Assembly: GCA_965240325.2 (NCBI GenBank)
Contig: OZ251248.1
Location: forward strand, 248,001-312,000
DNA length: 64,000 nt
Reading direction: 5' to 3'
Source of the DNA: Rebecca billardiae RCC1528
Taxonomy: Eukaryota; Haptophyta
Shown: positions 1 through 10,471 of the stretch, piece after piece
Layout of the letters: every line of letters begins with the position of its first letter
How positions within the stretch are numbered: position 1 is the first letter of the stretch
Position numbers and translations under genes: made by a program
Notes under the pieces: model-generated
What the model saw: only the letters and a program-made list of their open reading frames with translations
What the model was told of the DNA's origin: nothing
The model's database searches: none

Positions 1-318
1 GTGCTCAGCGCACCGGCTGCCGCGCGTATCGCCCGGCATGCGAAATGAAGGCCACTTGGTGCAGCCCGCGTGATCGCACTTGGGGTTCACCACATTGACC
101 ATGCGGGCCAGCTTGTGCTCAGCGCACCGGCTGCCGCGCGTGTCGCCCGGCATGCCGAATGAAGGCCACTTGGTGCAGCCCGCGTGATCGCACTTGGGGT
201 TCATCACATTGACCATGCTGGCCAGCTTGTGCTCAGTGCACCGGCTCGGGCGCGTGTCGCCCGGCATGCCGAATGACGGCTGTTTTGTGCAGCCGTCATG
301 ACCGCACTTGCGGCTCAT
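1..318 (-). CDS. EsV-1-7 cysteine-repeat protein, partial (runs off the left edge)
   Basis: Read on the minus strand from an ATG at 318, the frame stays open to base 1. It starts MSRKCGHDGCTKQPSFGMPG and carries about three repeats of the spacing C-X4-C-X16-C-X2-H-X12, which defines the EsV-1-7 motif (a probable zinc-binding unit named after an Ectocarpus virus gene and present in brown algal and other algal proteins). Its repeats closely match the array protein at 49524-50486: the same CDHxGCTK and PSFGMPGD blocks recur, but with GSRCAEH and MVNV where the other has ASRCATH and MVDL. It is therefore a paralogue, not the same gene. The frame is also open upstream of the ATG, so the true start could be further 5'. 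The 3' end lies outside the window. Function is unknown; known family members include developmental regulators in brown algae. Confidence 0.75.
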   Translation of the reverse strand, partial: MSRKCGHDGCTKQPSFGMPGDTRPSRCTEHKLASMVNVMNPKCDHAGCTKWPSFGMPGDTRGSRCAEHKLARMVNVVNPKCDHAGCTKWPSFRMPGDTRGSRCAEH

Positions 319-2826
319 CGAGTAGCTCGTGCTGCCGTGTACCCTCGGCTCGGTGGCTCCGGCGGCAGCAGGGACTCGCGCTGGACGGTGTGCCACCCCG
401 CCCCCCGCTCGGTTTCGGTTCTTGTGTGTCCGATCCGGATCGGGGGATAGTCCGGTAGACACCCCAGGAGTCCGGATGGGTGCGATCGACAGCGGACAGC
501 ACCGCGCTGCGACGCGCGAGCTGTAAGGCCGCCGCCCGCCGCCATGGACCTCAGCTTCATGGACCAGCCCTTCGGCGCACGTGATGAGGATGCTGAGGCG
601 CGCGATGGGGGCCTCGACATGCTCGGAGGGGCGGATTTTCGCCATGAAAAAGCCTTTTTCGGATTTTGGGCGCCTCATTTCTCCCGATTTTTCTGCTCGT
701 CAAAAATCGCCACCGGCCGTCCGACGGCTCGCCGCGACGAAGGTCGGAAGGGGCTCGAGGGCTCGAGAGCCTCGACTGGACGACTGCGCCGCCTCATGTC
801 AGGTGTAGTGCTAGACACATCGTTCGGGTGCCCCGGTGGTGGGCGTGCACACCCTGAGCGACATGTCTGCGTTGCTTCCGCCGCCCGCGGTCCGTCGCCA
901 GGTCGAATTCTCGCCTGACGGCGCGCGTCGAACGCTCACCTGCTGGGTTGCGCGGCGCCTTCGAGACGGGCCACCTCGGGTAATATGCGGGCCACGCGAC
1001 GGCTCGTGTGGGCCACCGCCTACCCCTAGCATGTACTCGATGCCACCACCAGCGTTGGGCGCGCTGCGCATCGCCAACTCTTCATCCGGCCAGTCCCGTC
1101 ACGTTTGCGCATGGGTCGTCCTGAGCGGCGGCTGTCGATTTGTGCTCCTCGTGGAGCTGTATGACGGGCTGGTGGCGAGCAGGATGGCTCGCCTTGCGGG
1201 GCTGGGGGTGTACAGTCGCAGTGTAGTGGCTGCCGGCTGACTCCCATCGCCTGGGTGCTGCTTTACCGTCATGGCCTTTGCTGCGAGCACAAGGTCGAGG
1301 ATCGTACCGCGGTCTGCGAGGCAGAGTCGACGGAGTCGTCGCTTGAAGATGGTTGAGAGCGCTCATACGTCTTCCTTGGTGTCGTGCGGCTACTCCAGCA
1401 CGCAAGGCTCGCGCTCTGGCACGTGTTTGGTGTCCATGGGTGGCACATTGTGCCATTCGGGTGGCTCGGAAGCACGTGCTCGGGTGTCTTTCCCGTTTAC
1501 GCGCGGTGGGCCAAGTCACCACGCACGGCCAGAGCATGTCATGGCACGCAGAGGGTGCCCATAAACGATCCCCACCCCGGTGGTGGCCGTAGGCGCACTC
1601 GAAGCGGTCGCATCGTCACCCGCGGATCACATCAGTCCGCCGTTGAGGCTGTCGGGCGAGCAAAGACGTGCGATCTGACCCTTGGACGGGCAGCTAGAAT
1701 CGCGATTATGCCTCATCTAAGGACGCACATGTCGTCGTTGTAGGCAGTACTGATGCCCCAAGTGAAAGGGCGGGCGTGGCACGCGACTTGACAGCTTGAA
1801 TGACTCGATGCACGCCGCCATGGACACGCGATCCGGATCCATTGCGAACCTGCCGTGTGGCTCACGGCGGCGCGCGTTGTGCCGCAGATCGGCCAGTTGC
1901 CACGCAGGAGATGGTCTCCAGACCAGGTCCAGCACCTGACCGACTGCCGCACGCCTGGCCGGGTGGGAGTCCGGCCCTCTTCTTGTCTGCAGGAGTGCGC
2001 GGAAGGCCAGGCGGAGCCTCGTCCGACCACTGCACCCCGAGCGCCGCACTAATCGTGCAGCCTGGGACAGCTACCCACCTATGGCGAATATGTAACGACA
2101 TAGTGGCATTTTAATTATACATGTCCATAACTCATACTCATGCGGGTACATTGCCCATAATATGCGGGTATAAATGGGTAATATAGTCGATCTTGCAGTA
2201 GTTGAGTACGGCCACTTGCGCACAGACCACAGCCCATCCTAATGGCCTGTAACAGGGTTCATGCTCGCCTCGACGTACGCCAATATGTAAGTTCGTGCGT
2301 TTGGGCTCATTTCGGCTTAGTACTTACCCACATTCGGACTGACGATTCTCTATGTGTCCGTAGTTGTCCGCGGCGCGCGCGCGCACGCTCACGACGGGCC
2401 ACGGATGCGATTTTTAGGCCGAAACTTTTGCTGCGCCCGGGCTGGGCCCATTTGTTACGCTGTTTCCGGGTGTGAGCGCGTGCCTAGGGGCCCGCCTTCA
2501 TTTGGCGATAAAATCCCCGAAAGTGCTCCAGTGCGTTTGGACCAGGCTACGGCGGGGGCGGGCGGGGCCCTCAGCCTCAGGCTCAGCGGGTGGCGCACTG
2601 ATGTATTTCTGACCTGGACGGAAGGCGCGGACGCACTTCTAGTTCTCGATGCATGTGTCTGTTGCACTCTGAGCCTGACGCTTGTCCGATGCTGCCACGT
2701 CGTTAAATATATATCCCGTAGCAGTCGTCTCCGAATTTAATAATAAGCATATCTAGGCATCAGTATATATATATATATAGTTAAAACGGACAGTATGCAT
2801 ATTTTAAAAACTTCGTCGTAAACGAC
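319..2826. other. gene-poor stretch, no recognisable gene
   Basis: Several overlapping open frames exist on both strands (for example 544-918 on plus and 1082-1537 on minus), but none shows a recognisable domain, and their Arg/Ser/Pro-rich composition is what random GC-rich sequence gives. AT-rich patches occur around 2100-2200 and a short AT run at 2766-2780, next to the dispersed element that starts at about 2827. Confidence 0.5.
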
Positions 2827-4342
2827 TGTGCCCTGGCGGGCGGGGAGGTCGGCGGGCCGTGCCAGTGCTACTGTCGCAATGTTTCCTCTGCGGGTTCGCG
2901 TCTTTCCGTCCACATTCGCTCGTGGCCGTGGGTGACGGACAGTCCGAGGGCGAGGACCAGTGACACCTGTCAAAGTTTGCCCCGTGACGTGTACACGTCT
3001 GTGCGCATCAGCAAGGCCCACACCCACGAGGGAATGTGCAGCACGCGGGGCGGGGCGGGTAGCCCGTTGCTCCGCGCGAGCGCAGGTACGCGCTGTATGT
3101 GCCGCATCTCGACCGCGATGGCGTAATCGAGCGCCTCGCCACCGACGAAGCCGCCAGAGTAGATCGTGTGCATGTCCTCCTGCCGCCAGCCGAGAGCGGT
3201 CGTCGCGAGGACGCTTGCCGATGTCCGCTCCGGGCATGATGGGCTCGGCGCAGGTCGCGTTGACATCGTACACGGCCGCCACGCTGAGCACGAGCGCGTT
3301 GACGTTCACGCGGTCGTCGCTCTTCGCCTCTTCGACAGATCTGGAGCCCGCGTGTTTGGCGGCACGAGGACATGTTGGTTGTGCGCGCGCGCGCGCACAG
3401 CGACAGCGTGTGCCACTCGCGATCGAGAGTGGGCACGAGCTGCTCACGCAGACACACGAATCGCAGCGCATCCGTCACCGGCGTGACGACTTCCGCCTCG
3501 TCCCGCAGCGCCTGCGCCATGGACGAGGATGGCGCGTCGATGTTGCATGCTCGACGATTCATCTCTCTGCGGATGGCATCACGGGCTTGTCTGTGTCGCG
3601 CTGCGGCGAGGGTCGCCAACTCACGAAGGCACGGTTGCTGCCACGGCGACAGACCCGGGAGGTGCGTCCGCTGCGCGTCGTACGCCGTTGGCGCTGCGCT
3701 TCCGTCGCATTGGTCACCGTCGACGCCATGCAGGCCGGACGTGGGCTTCGGTTGAGGGACCGGCGGACCGCGAGCGACAGTCCGGTTCGCGATGAGGATT
3801 CCGGCGATCGAGTTCAGAAGGCCGCGCCAAATCTTGCGTCGCGTGCGATGGCGCTTCCCGCCCGCGAGGCACCTCGTGATGAGGGCCTTTCCGCACCGAG
3901 CCCGACGCACGGCGGTGGATCGCGCGAGGTGGCTGTCGTGCGCAGCGCTTGACGCTATGACCCGTGCGAGCGCTCGACGTGCAAGTCGGGCGAGGACCGC
4001 CCCAGGTCGCACGATCGTGTCGACGCGCCGAGCGTACCTCCAAACGCGTCGACTTATTGGCCCCCGTTCGACCTGCACGCGAGACGACGAGGGCAGCAAT
4101 CGCGAATCGGGCGGAAACCCGTCTCGGGAGTCCCCGCGCGATGTCCGCGCCGGCGTTGGATTTGGCGCGCGCCGGTGGTTTGTTTTCGGCCGAGCGTCCC
4201 CAGTGGGAGCTGCGAGCCGCGGGCGGCGAGGGCGCCCGGTAGGCGGTAGTGAGCGAAGCGAGTTTCTTTTTTGGAGAGGCGATTTTCTTTTTTCTTTTCA
4301 TTTTCTTATCTTTTCCCGGGCACTACAAGGGGCGGACCTACG
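2827..4342 (-). mobile_element. dispersed element, copy A (inverted relative to copies B-D)
   Basis: This 1.5-kb block is the reverse complement of the copies at 26911, 30414 and 31994. Its plus-strand left end (gccctggcgggcgggg at 2831) matches the 3' ends of the other copies, and its right end (ggggcggacctacgg) matches their 5' ends. On the minus strand, short frames give pieces of the same protein as copy D, including a segment with GGFVGGEALDYAIAVEMRH at about 3120-3180 followed by about 35 residues that copies B-D lack. That makes it the longest copy in the C-terminal region, although frameshifts elsewhere break the frame. I read it as a decayed member of the family. The stretch beyond 4342 (ctctggcttcggttgacccc) recurs at about 6640-6665, so the true end may lie slightly further right. 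Confidence 0.7.
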
Positions 4343-4890
4343 GGCTCTGGCTTCGGTTGACCCCTGCCAGAGACGGGCACTGTGAGCTCCTTCATGAAGT
4401 CACTCGTGAAAACTGCACAGGAGGACCTCACAATGGATGCCTAGATGATGACTTCAGAGCGATATTGGGCCAACAAGCACTTCCGACAGGTTGCACAGGA
4501 AACTGTCCTTGGTGTTACATTTCTCAGAGACGGCGCCTCTGAAGGATGGCGCCCGCCCACTCGCCGCTCGTGGGTGGCGCGCGCCTCGCGTGTCGATGCA
4601 GCCCCGCATGATGACTAGCTGAATGCGCGTATCGTCAGGACTTGTCCGCGTGCGCTACATCCCTTGAGCTAGCACAGCCGGGACACCCTCGCCGTCGGCA
4701 GTGACTGTCATCATCCCAGCACACGTCGCGTGATGAGACGGCAAAGCCACAGCAGCATCACCCTCTCGACCAGGATCATCAGGCAGCTGGAGACAGTCCT
4801 CCCTTCGACGCGTCTCGGAGCGAGCGCACACGCCCGGCTCTATCTGCTTCACACCGCCCGCGCCATCCGCCTCGAGCCCGCCAACGCCCG

Positions 4891-5460
4891 TCACCACGCG
4901 CAGTATGGCAAACCGTCATGATCGGACCGAGCTCGTCGACGAGTGCAGCCTTCGCCAGCAGTGCCGCGCGCGAGCATTCGAGTTCGACAGTAAGTCGTCA
5001 GCGACTTGTGGGCCGGCGGGGAGATCCACGCGTGGCATGATAGCATGTAGGTCGTCAGCTCCTGCTCGGTGTACGCACGCGCTCTGCATCTGAACACTCG
5101 ATAGAAGCTTTCGATGATCACCATCGAGCTGTCTACGTGAGCCTGTGCGACCGTCTGCGCAACACCTCGCGCCTCACCCTTGGTGCTGCGCTCACGCGAG
5201 ACAAAGAAGGCTATGTAGGGCTCACTGGCCATTCGTACAGGAAGAGCGTCCTTGCCGCAGCGAGTGACAGCTTCCTTCGCCCGCTCCTTAGCACTCGCCC
5301 TGCTGTTCTTGGGCGTGAGTGAGGCGTGGTGCCTCGTCAGCCTGCAGAGCAGTTCTTGTCGATGCGTGTCACAGCGCGGAAGCACGTGTGCGTTCGAGAG
5401 GCGTCGTGCGTGGATGCCGTTCTTCATGCTGACGACATAGACGGACTGCGTAGCGGCCAT
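4891..5460 (-). CDS. unrecognised reading frame, possible decayed mobile-element gene
   Basis: A 189-codon minus-strand frame from an ATG at 5460. Its composition is less Arg/Ala-skewed than the surrounding random frames: it has Ile, Tyr, Phe, Glu and Met spread evenly (for example EPYIAFFVSRERSTKGEA and DSSMVIIESFYRVFR), which suggests it was or is coding. I recognise no domain. Adjacent minus-strand frames at 5503-6075 and 4655-4897 have no confident splice links to it. It may be a remnant of a transposon protein given the repeat-rich surroundings, but that is inference. It could equally be a chance frame. Confidence 0.2.
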   Translation of the reverse strand: MAATQSVYVVSMKNGIHARRLSNAHVLPRCDTHRQELLCRLTRHHASLTPKNSRASAKERAKEAVTRCGKDALPVRMASEPYIAFFVSRERSTKGEARGVAQTVAQAHVDSSMVIIESFYRVFRCRARAYTEQELTTYMLSCHAWISPPAHKSLTTYCRTRMLARGTAGEGCTRRRARSDHDGLPYCAW

Positions 5461-6423
5461 CTCCTCATCCAAGAGCCTCGAGCATGCCACGACTCTGACA
5501 CTTCAGCGCTCCGGCCGGCGCGCATGCACCATCAAGTGCAACCGAGCGATTGAGAGGTAGCCGCCGCCAGCTTTTCGACCCTCACCAACACGCGCTGGAT
5601 GAACATTGCAAGGTTGTCGCATTCTATGAGTGCCGCGTGTCTCCTCCCGCGACTGTTGCTGCGCAACGTGATGTGCAAGACCAGTCGCGCGCGCGCTCCA
5701 TCCAATGCATGCACAGCTGATGCATGGACGTGGCCGAGCGCAAGCACGCACGCGCGAGTCGTAGGCTGCGAACGTCGTGTGCGGCCAGACTGCGACGTGC
5801 ATGGCACGTATCCACCTTGCATTGCTACCTCTCTTCACACCGGGCCTGGAACTCTTCCAGGCTGAGACGGCCTGCTCTGCTGCCCTCTGCGACTCAGATG
5901 CCACGTGAACGTGCCGCGCGGCTGCGCGATGTCGCGATTGGAGCTCAAGGGTGGTTGACTTTCGGTACATGCTACTCAAGCAGGAAGAGGCCGATCGAGG
6001 CGCGGAGTGGCGCGCTGCACCCGCAACAGCGGGCATCGTGCAGCGCGCGAGAGCGCGCGCCGCTTCCGAGCGCACGGCGACGGCGCCATGTACCGAAAGA
6101 CGGGTGGACAGGTCGCGTCCACTGGGAATGTAACATCTGTCAGTCGCGGGCGGTCATTTTTCCGTGCAACCTGTCTTCCTCTATAGTTCAGACTCTATTT
6201 TTACTATATGTATTTACCCATTTCAGACTCTGGTCAGAACACGGTCCGGGAGCGATCCGGATGCACCCGTAGCTATTGGGAATATGTCACCGGACTGGGT
6301 AAATAGCTATGAAAATAGAGTCTGAAGTAGTCACAAACTGAGTTTCACACCCTGGGCACTTATTGGCCATCCATAGTAACCCTACCAAGGGCGTTCCCGG
6401 GATCCTGCCACACGCTCCCGAAA

Positions 6424-6461
6424 AGCAAAGCCCCCCCCTGGGGGGGCTTTGCCTTTTTCCG
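6424..6461. repeat. GC-rich perfect hairpin
   Basis: The sequence aaagccccccc is followed after about 3 nt by its complement ggggggctttgcc, with a further flanking A/T match, making a stem of roughly 16-18 bp. It looks like a bacterial terminator but lies in gene-free eukaryotic sequence. A palindromic mobile-element centre is more likely. A loosely inverted pair, gggcgttccc near 6390 and gggaacgccc near 6540, brackets it and may mark a 160-bp MITE-like unit. Confidence 0.5.
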
Positions 6462-6837
6462 TATTCAATGTACCCGCTTCAAATGGACGAAGCCCGTTCC
6501 AATAGGAAGACGGTTCAATTTGGCGTATGACCGATGCGGGGAACGCCCCTGTGGAGCCCTGTGGGACACTTCGGGCGTTCATTCGGCCGCAGGAATGCGA
6601 AGATCATTTTCGGTACGCCCGGTTTCTATGACCGGACTGGCAGGGGTCAACCGGAGCCAGAGCCTACGGCCCGCCATGAATAGTGTCGTCTGAGTATCGG
6701 CGCGCGGCCCCAGAGTGCTATTTAAGTGATTTCATATAATAGCCACGCCCACGGGCGGGGCTTAGCCAGCCTCGCATTGTCAGCACGCGAGAAACTATTA
6801 TTCCGTATTCGGAAATTTATAGTGGCTCAAGACAGTC

Positions 6838-6912
6838 ATCGGGCACTGCCGCCGACGAATCAGGAGACCCGCGTCGTCCTACCTGTGTCGTTAAATCATA
6901 GAATGAGTCAAG
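6838..6912. repeat. 75-bp dispersed repeat, copy 1
   Basis: The block beginning catcgggcactgccgccgac and ending in atcatagaatgagt recurs almost unchanged at about 38598-38672 in the same orientation, with small indels in the A/T-rich part. No coding function is apparent. Confidence 0.7.
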
Positions 6913-8441
6913 TGAGGCGGCATCCGATTACCCGCGCCGGCATGGCACAGCACTCAGCAGGCCCAGTGCGGGCAGTGTGATCACTGCGATGCGGCTGATG
7001 CCGGCGCTGCAGGGCAGCGGAGTCATCGCCCGTCACCACCAGCTAAGCCCGAACAGGGCTGACGGCCGCCGCACTCGGCGCTGCCACCGTCGGCGGCGGC
7101 GACGGCGGACGGCCGGACGTCGTCACAGCAGCGGTCCGGTGAGTGGCTGCGCATCGCCGCTCGGTCGTACTCCGGCCCCGGGGACAGCTGGACGCTACAC
7201 GGCACGATTCGGGTCGCGAGTAGCCTCGTGCGCGCGACCGAGCTAGAGATGGTCGTTGAGAGTAGCATGTATCATATGTAGCATAGGAATGTAGCATAGG
7301 GCTAAGGATGACGAGGTAATTGCTCACTCTCGGTTGGACCGTATTCAGTGGCGCGCCAGTCTCGGATGCGGGCCTTCAGCGGCTACCGGCGCTGCATATG
7401 GTCAAGGCGCGTCCAACGAGCCCAAGAGTTACATAGAGCTGACACGCTCAACCACCAGCACGGCCAAATAGCCGGCCACCAGCAAGCTGCTCGATACTTG
7501 CCTGCACCCCTTCACCACTCTCGGGCCGTTAAGGATCTGGACGTGGCTGCAAGCAAGCGCACGCCGCTGGCTCGCACGCTGTTCAACGATTACCAGCCTC
7601 ATCACTTCCGACTTGGTAGGGTGGGCCTGGGTAGCCCCAGCGGCGTGGACACGTGGCTAGATCGCCTGGGTCGATGAGGATCCAGCAGGGCCGCGTGGGC
7701 GCGCTCCCGCATCGGCGGATCCGCCTGATCGACAAAACGTTACAACGGTTACTGAATGTGACAACGTCTGCTGGTCATGACTCAGGCTGTTGAGTTTTAA
7801 GTTTTTCCGGTCCGACGCAGCCGGCCGGCCGGACTGGGGTGGGGCGGGAGGGTGCCGGCCGGGGCGGGCGCCGGGCGGCGGCCCGGGCGGCCGGCGGGGC
7901 GTGCGTCCGGTTTCCTCGTGATAGTGTCCGGGTAGTGATTGGGGTACTACTGATGTTTGACGTTTTGTGTCATTGGCTCTTGATGCCGGTCCCAGTAACC
8001 GAAGCCGTCCGGTTGGCCGCTCAACATTGTAAGTAACCATGGCGCTCATCATTTCCCAATCAAGGGAGATATTCATCAGAGCGCCGTCCAATATTGGGCA
8101 GGTGGGGCGCGCGCGGGCGCACAAAGCCATAAACCAAGTGATGCACTGTTTCGGTCTCGTCAGAGTCCCATCCGACGGAGCAGAATATTGCAAAAACCTA
8201 CCCGCCATGTCGATCTCCGATGTATCCGATATGATCTCGGCAACGACGTCGTTAACGTGCGCGAACAGACGTCTTTGGGCTCCGCGATTGCTGGGCTTTG
8301 TGGGTCCACTGGTCCACCCCTCGAGCTCCCGAGCCCTCGTCCCCACCAGATTCCTACGCGTCGCCCCCCCCGAGACTCGAGGGTTGCTGCGCTTTCTCGC
8401 CGCGCGCGAAACCACATCGCTGCTTACTCGGACACGCGCTC

Positions 8442-8705
8442 ATGGGGAACAAGGGATCAACGCCGACGCCGTCGCCCCCGCCGGGTCGCCTCCTCGCGTC
8501 TGATACGTTCCACTCCGACTTCTTCGACTCGCCGGCGTTGGCGCGCGTGGAGACGACGGCCGTGGTCGCGGCCGGCGCCGCCATGCTTTTGCTCGTCGTT
8601 GTTCTCGCTGCCGCATGGGCGAAGAGAGGACGGTCCGCCCCGGCCAAGGCCGATGCGATCGCGAGCGCCGACGCCGGCGCTGCGAGCACATCGCAGGAGG
8701 TGTAA
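8442..8705 (+). CDS. small single-pass membrane protein with an N-myristoylation-type start (candidate)
   Basis: An 87-residue frame begins MGNKGS, which fits the N-myristoyltransferase consensus (Gly2, Ser6). A Pro/Thr-rich segment follows. Residues about 45-68 are strongly hydrophobic (VVAAGAAMLLLVVVLAAAW), followed by a basic stop-transfer (AKRGR) and an Ala/Ser-rich tail. This layout suggests a small protein held in a membrane by a helix and possibly a lipid. The frame extends upstream of this ATG without a clear alternative start. I know of no homologous family. No neighbouring gene supports it, so it may be a chance frame. Confidence 0.35.
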   Translation: MGNKGSTPTPSPPPGRLLASDTFHSDFFDSPALARVETTAVVAAGAAMLLLVVVLAAAWAKRGRSAPAKADAIASADAGAASTSQEV

Positions 8706-10471
8706 CATGCCCAACTGCCTCCCTGCATCCTGCGGGCTCGCTGATTGTTGTGGCCGTCCCCGCGGGCGGCGACTCGCGCCTGTGCCAGCCCATGTCCGAC
8801 GAAGACGTTCTTCTCGTGCTCGCAGGCCACTTCGGGCTGGCCGCGCGACGCGATTCATCGCAGCCTCGTCGCTACTGTGCTGCGAGGCTCAGATCCCCAT
8901 CCCCAAACGACAGACGGCGCAGCCTGTCTCAGTCTGGGCGGCGACTGCGCCGACTGCCGGCCGGCGCAACTTTCGGTCCGTTCCACGCTCGGCACGGATC
9001 GGCACTGCAGTGTCTGGCACGACTGCCCACGCATGTGAACACGCATGACCTACAGTATCATTCAACTTCACGATCAATATTCATGAATCATGCTTCTAAA
9101 CGGCGCGAACAAGTCACTTGAGAGTATTTACAAGAGTTAACCCGCTTACCGAATACCGTCTGACTTACTCTCGGACTCGGCCTCGCGGCGCCGCGGCCCG
9201 CGTGCGGCGGGGCCCGCGCCCGTGCCGGAGTGCCCCCTGGCCCTGTCCGGGCCGGCCGGCCCGACTAGTGATTCGGTCACGGTCGTCGGCAGACGGAGAC
9301 GTCATCGGACGATCACGAACCCGTGAGTAACGGTCACCGGCGCGGCGTGACGCGCAGTCGCGGCCGCGGCGGGCAGCGTCAGGGCCGTCGGCAGCCGGCG
9401 CCACTACGGCTACGCCAACGGCCATGCCATGGGCGCGGGCCCCCGATCGGCCCGGATGACGCCAATCGCCATCAATCACTCATATCAGCGGCATCGCAGC
9501 CGGCTTGAGCCGGGGCCTTAGACGACACTGACCGTCGTGACTGACTGAGCACGAGCATCCAGAACGACACAGCCTGATCCAAACCTGAATGAAACCAGGC
9601 GGCGGCACAGCCCTGAGTCGGATCCCGGCGCCGTGATTTGGGAGTCGCCGCGCCGCGTCAGCTGCTGTGCTCACGGCTGACCGTAACTGTAAGTAAGCGG
9701 CGCCCCGGCCCGCCCGGGCGGGCGGGCCGCGCCGCACCGCCAGTGGCCGCCGCGCAGGCCCGAGCCCGCGGGACCCGGGCCTGGGGACTGGCTCGGATGC
9801 CCGGGGACGGTGCCGGCAGTGGTCGCTGCCGCGGGCGCGCCACTCTGCCCTGATAGTGAATCGGGCCCGGGCGCGCGCAGAGTTCTTAGTCTGAGCGGCG
9901 CAGAGACGCATCAAGATCAAGAGTGCAGTCTGCGAGTGCGACCGCGCGGGCCGGCACGTGCCAACCGACGGTGCCAACTGGCCGCTGCGCAATGCAGTCA
10001 ACACGGCGGACGGCCCTGACGGTACGACGGTACGTCGCACGACGCCGACGGCGCCTACGGTCCGCGTGACGCCCGACTGACGGCCCTAAGAGTATAAGAC
10101 CTGACTACGGTACCTAATAAGCATCAGCAGTATAATGATCATAACAGTTGAGCAGAGCTTGACTCGCAGACTGACGCGCTGCCTGACCGTCGGGCCCGGG
10201 GCGGCCTGGCTAGTGAGTAGTGCCAGTGGGCAGCTACGGTGCGGTCGTAACGCGTCCGAGCATGGCCATGTAAGCGGCCGAGCCGTCAGCTGGCCCGGGA
10301 CGACAAGCGAGCCGCCCGTACGGCTGTACACTGGACCAGACGAACCGCAGCAAACCGCGCCACCGCGCCGGGACAGCCACAGCACCGCCATGGCACTCGG
10401 CAGCCCGGCTGCCGAATCGGCGTAGCAAACTCGACTCAGCTGCGACGTGACGCCCGCGGCCCCGTCTCGGC
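8706..10471. other. no recognisable gene
   Basis: Only GC-skewed random-looking frames are present. The 9650-9860 part is extremely G/C-rich, and the rest is mixed. I see no domain, RNA gene or clear repeat copy here. Confidence 0.5.

Larger units (their letters stand above)
4343..8441. other. gene-poor stretch with repeat fragments
   Basis: No gene family is recognised here. The stretch contains a possible degenerate frame at 4891-5460 (listed separately), a GC hairpin at 6424-6461, a short copy of the dispersed-element edge near 6640-6677, and a 75-bp sequence at 6838-6912 that recurs near 38590-38675. The remainder shows no feature I can support. Confidence 0.45.

Noticed and set aside
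2737-3471. 244-codon minus frame spanning the left edge of copy A
   Set aside because: It joins unique AT-rich flank to repeat sequence in a frame different from the conserved one; composition is random-like.
6424-6461. Rho-independent bacterial terminator
   Set aside because: The stem and T run look right, but there is no upstream bacterial-type gene and the rest of the window is clearly eukaryotic.
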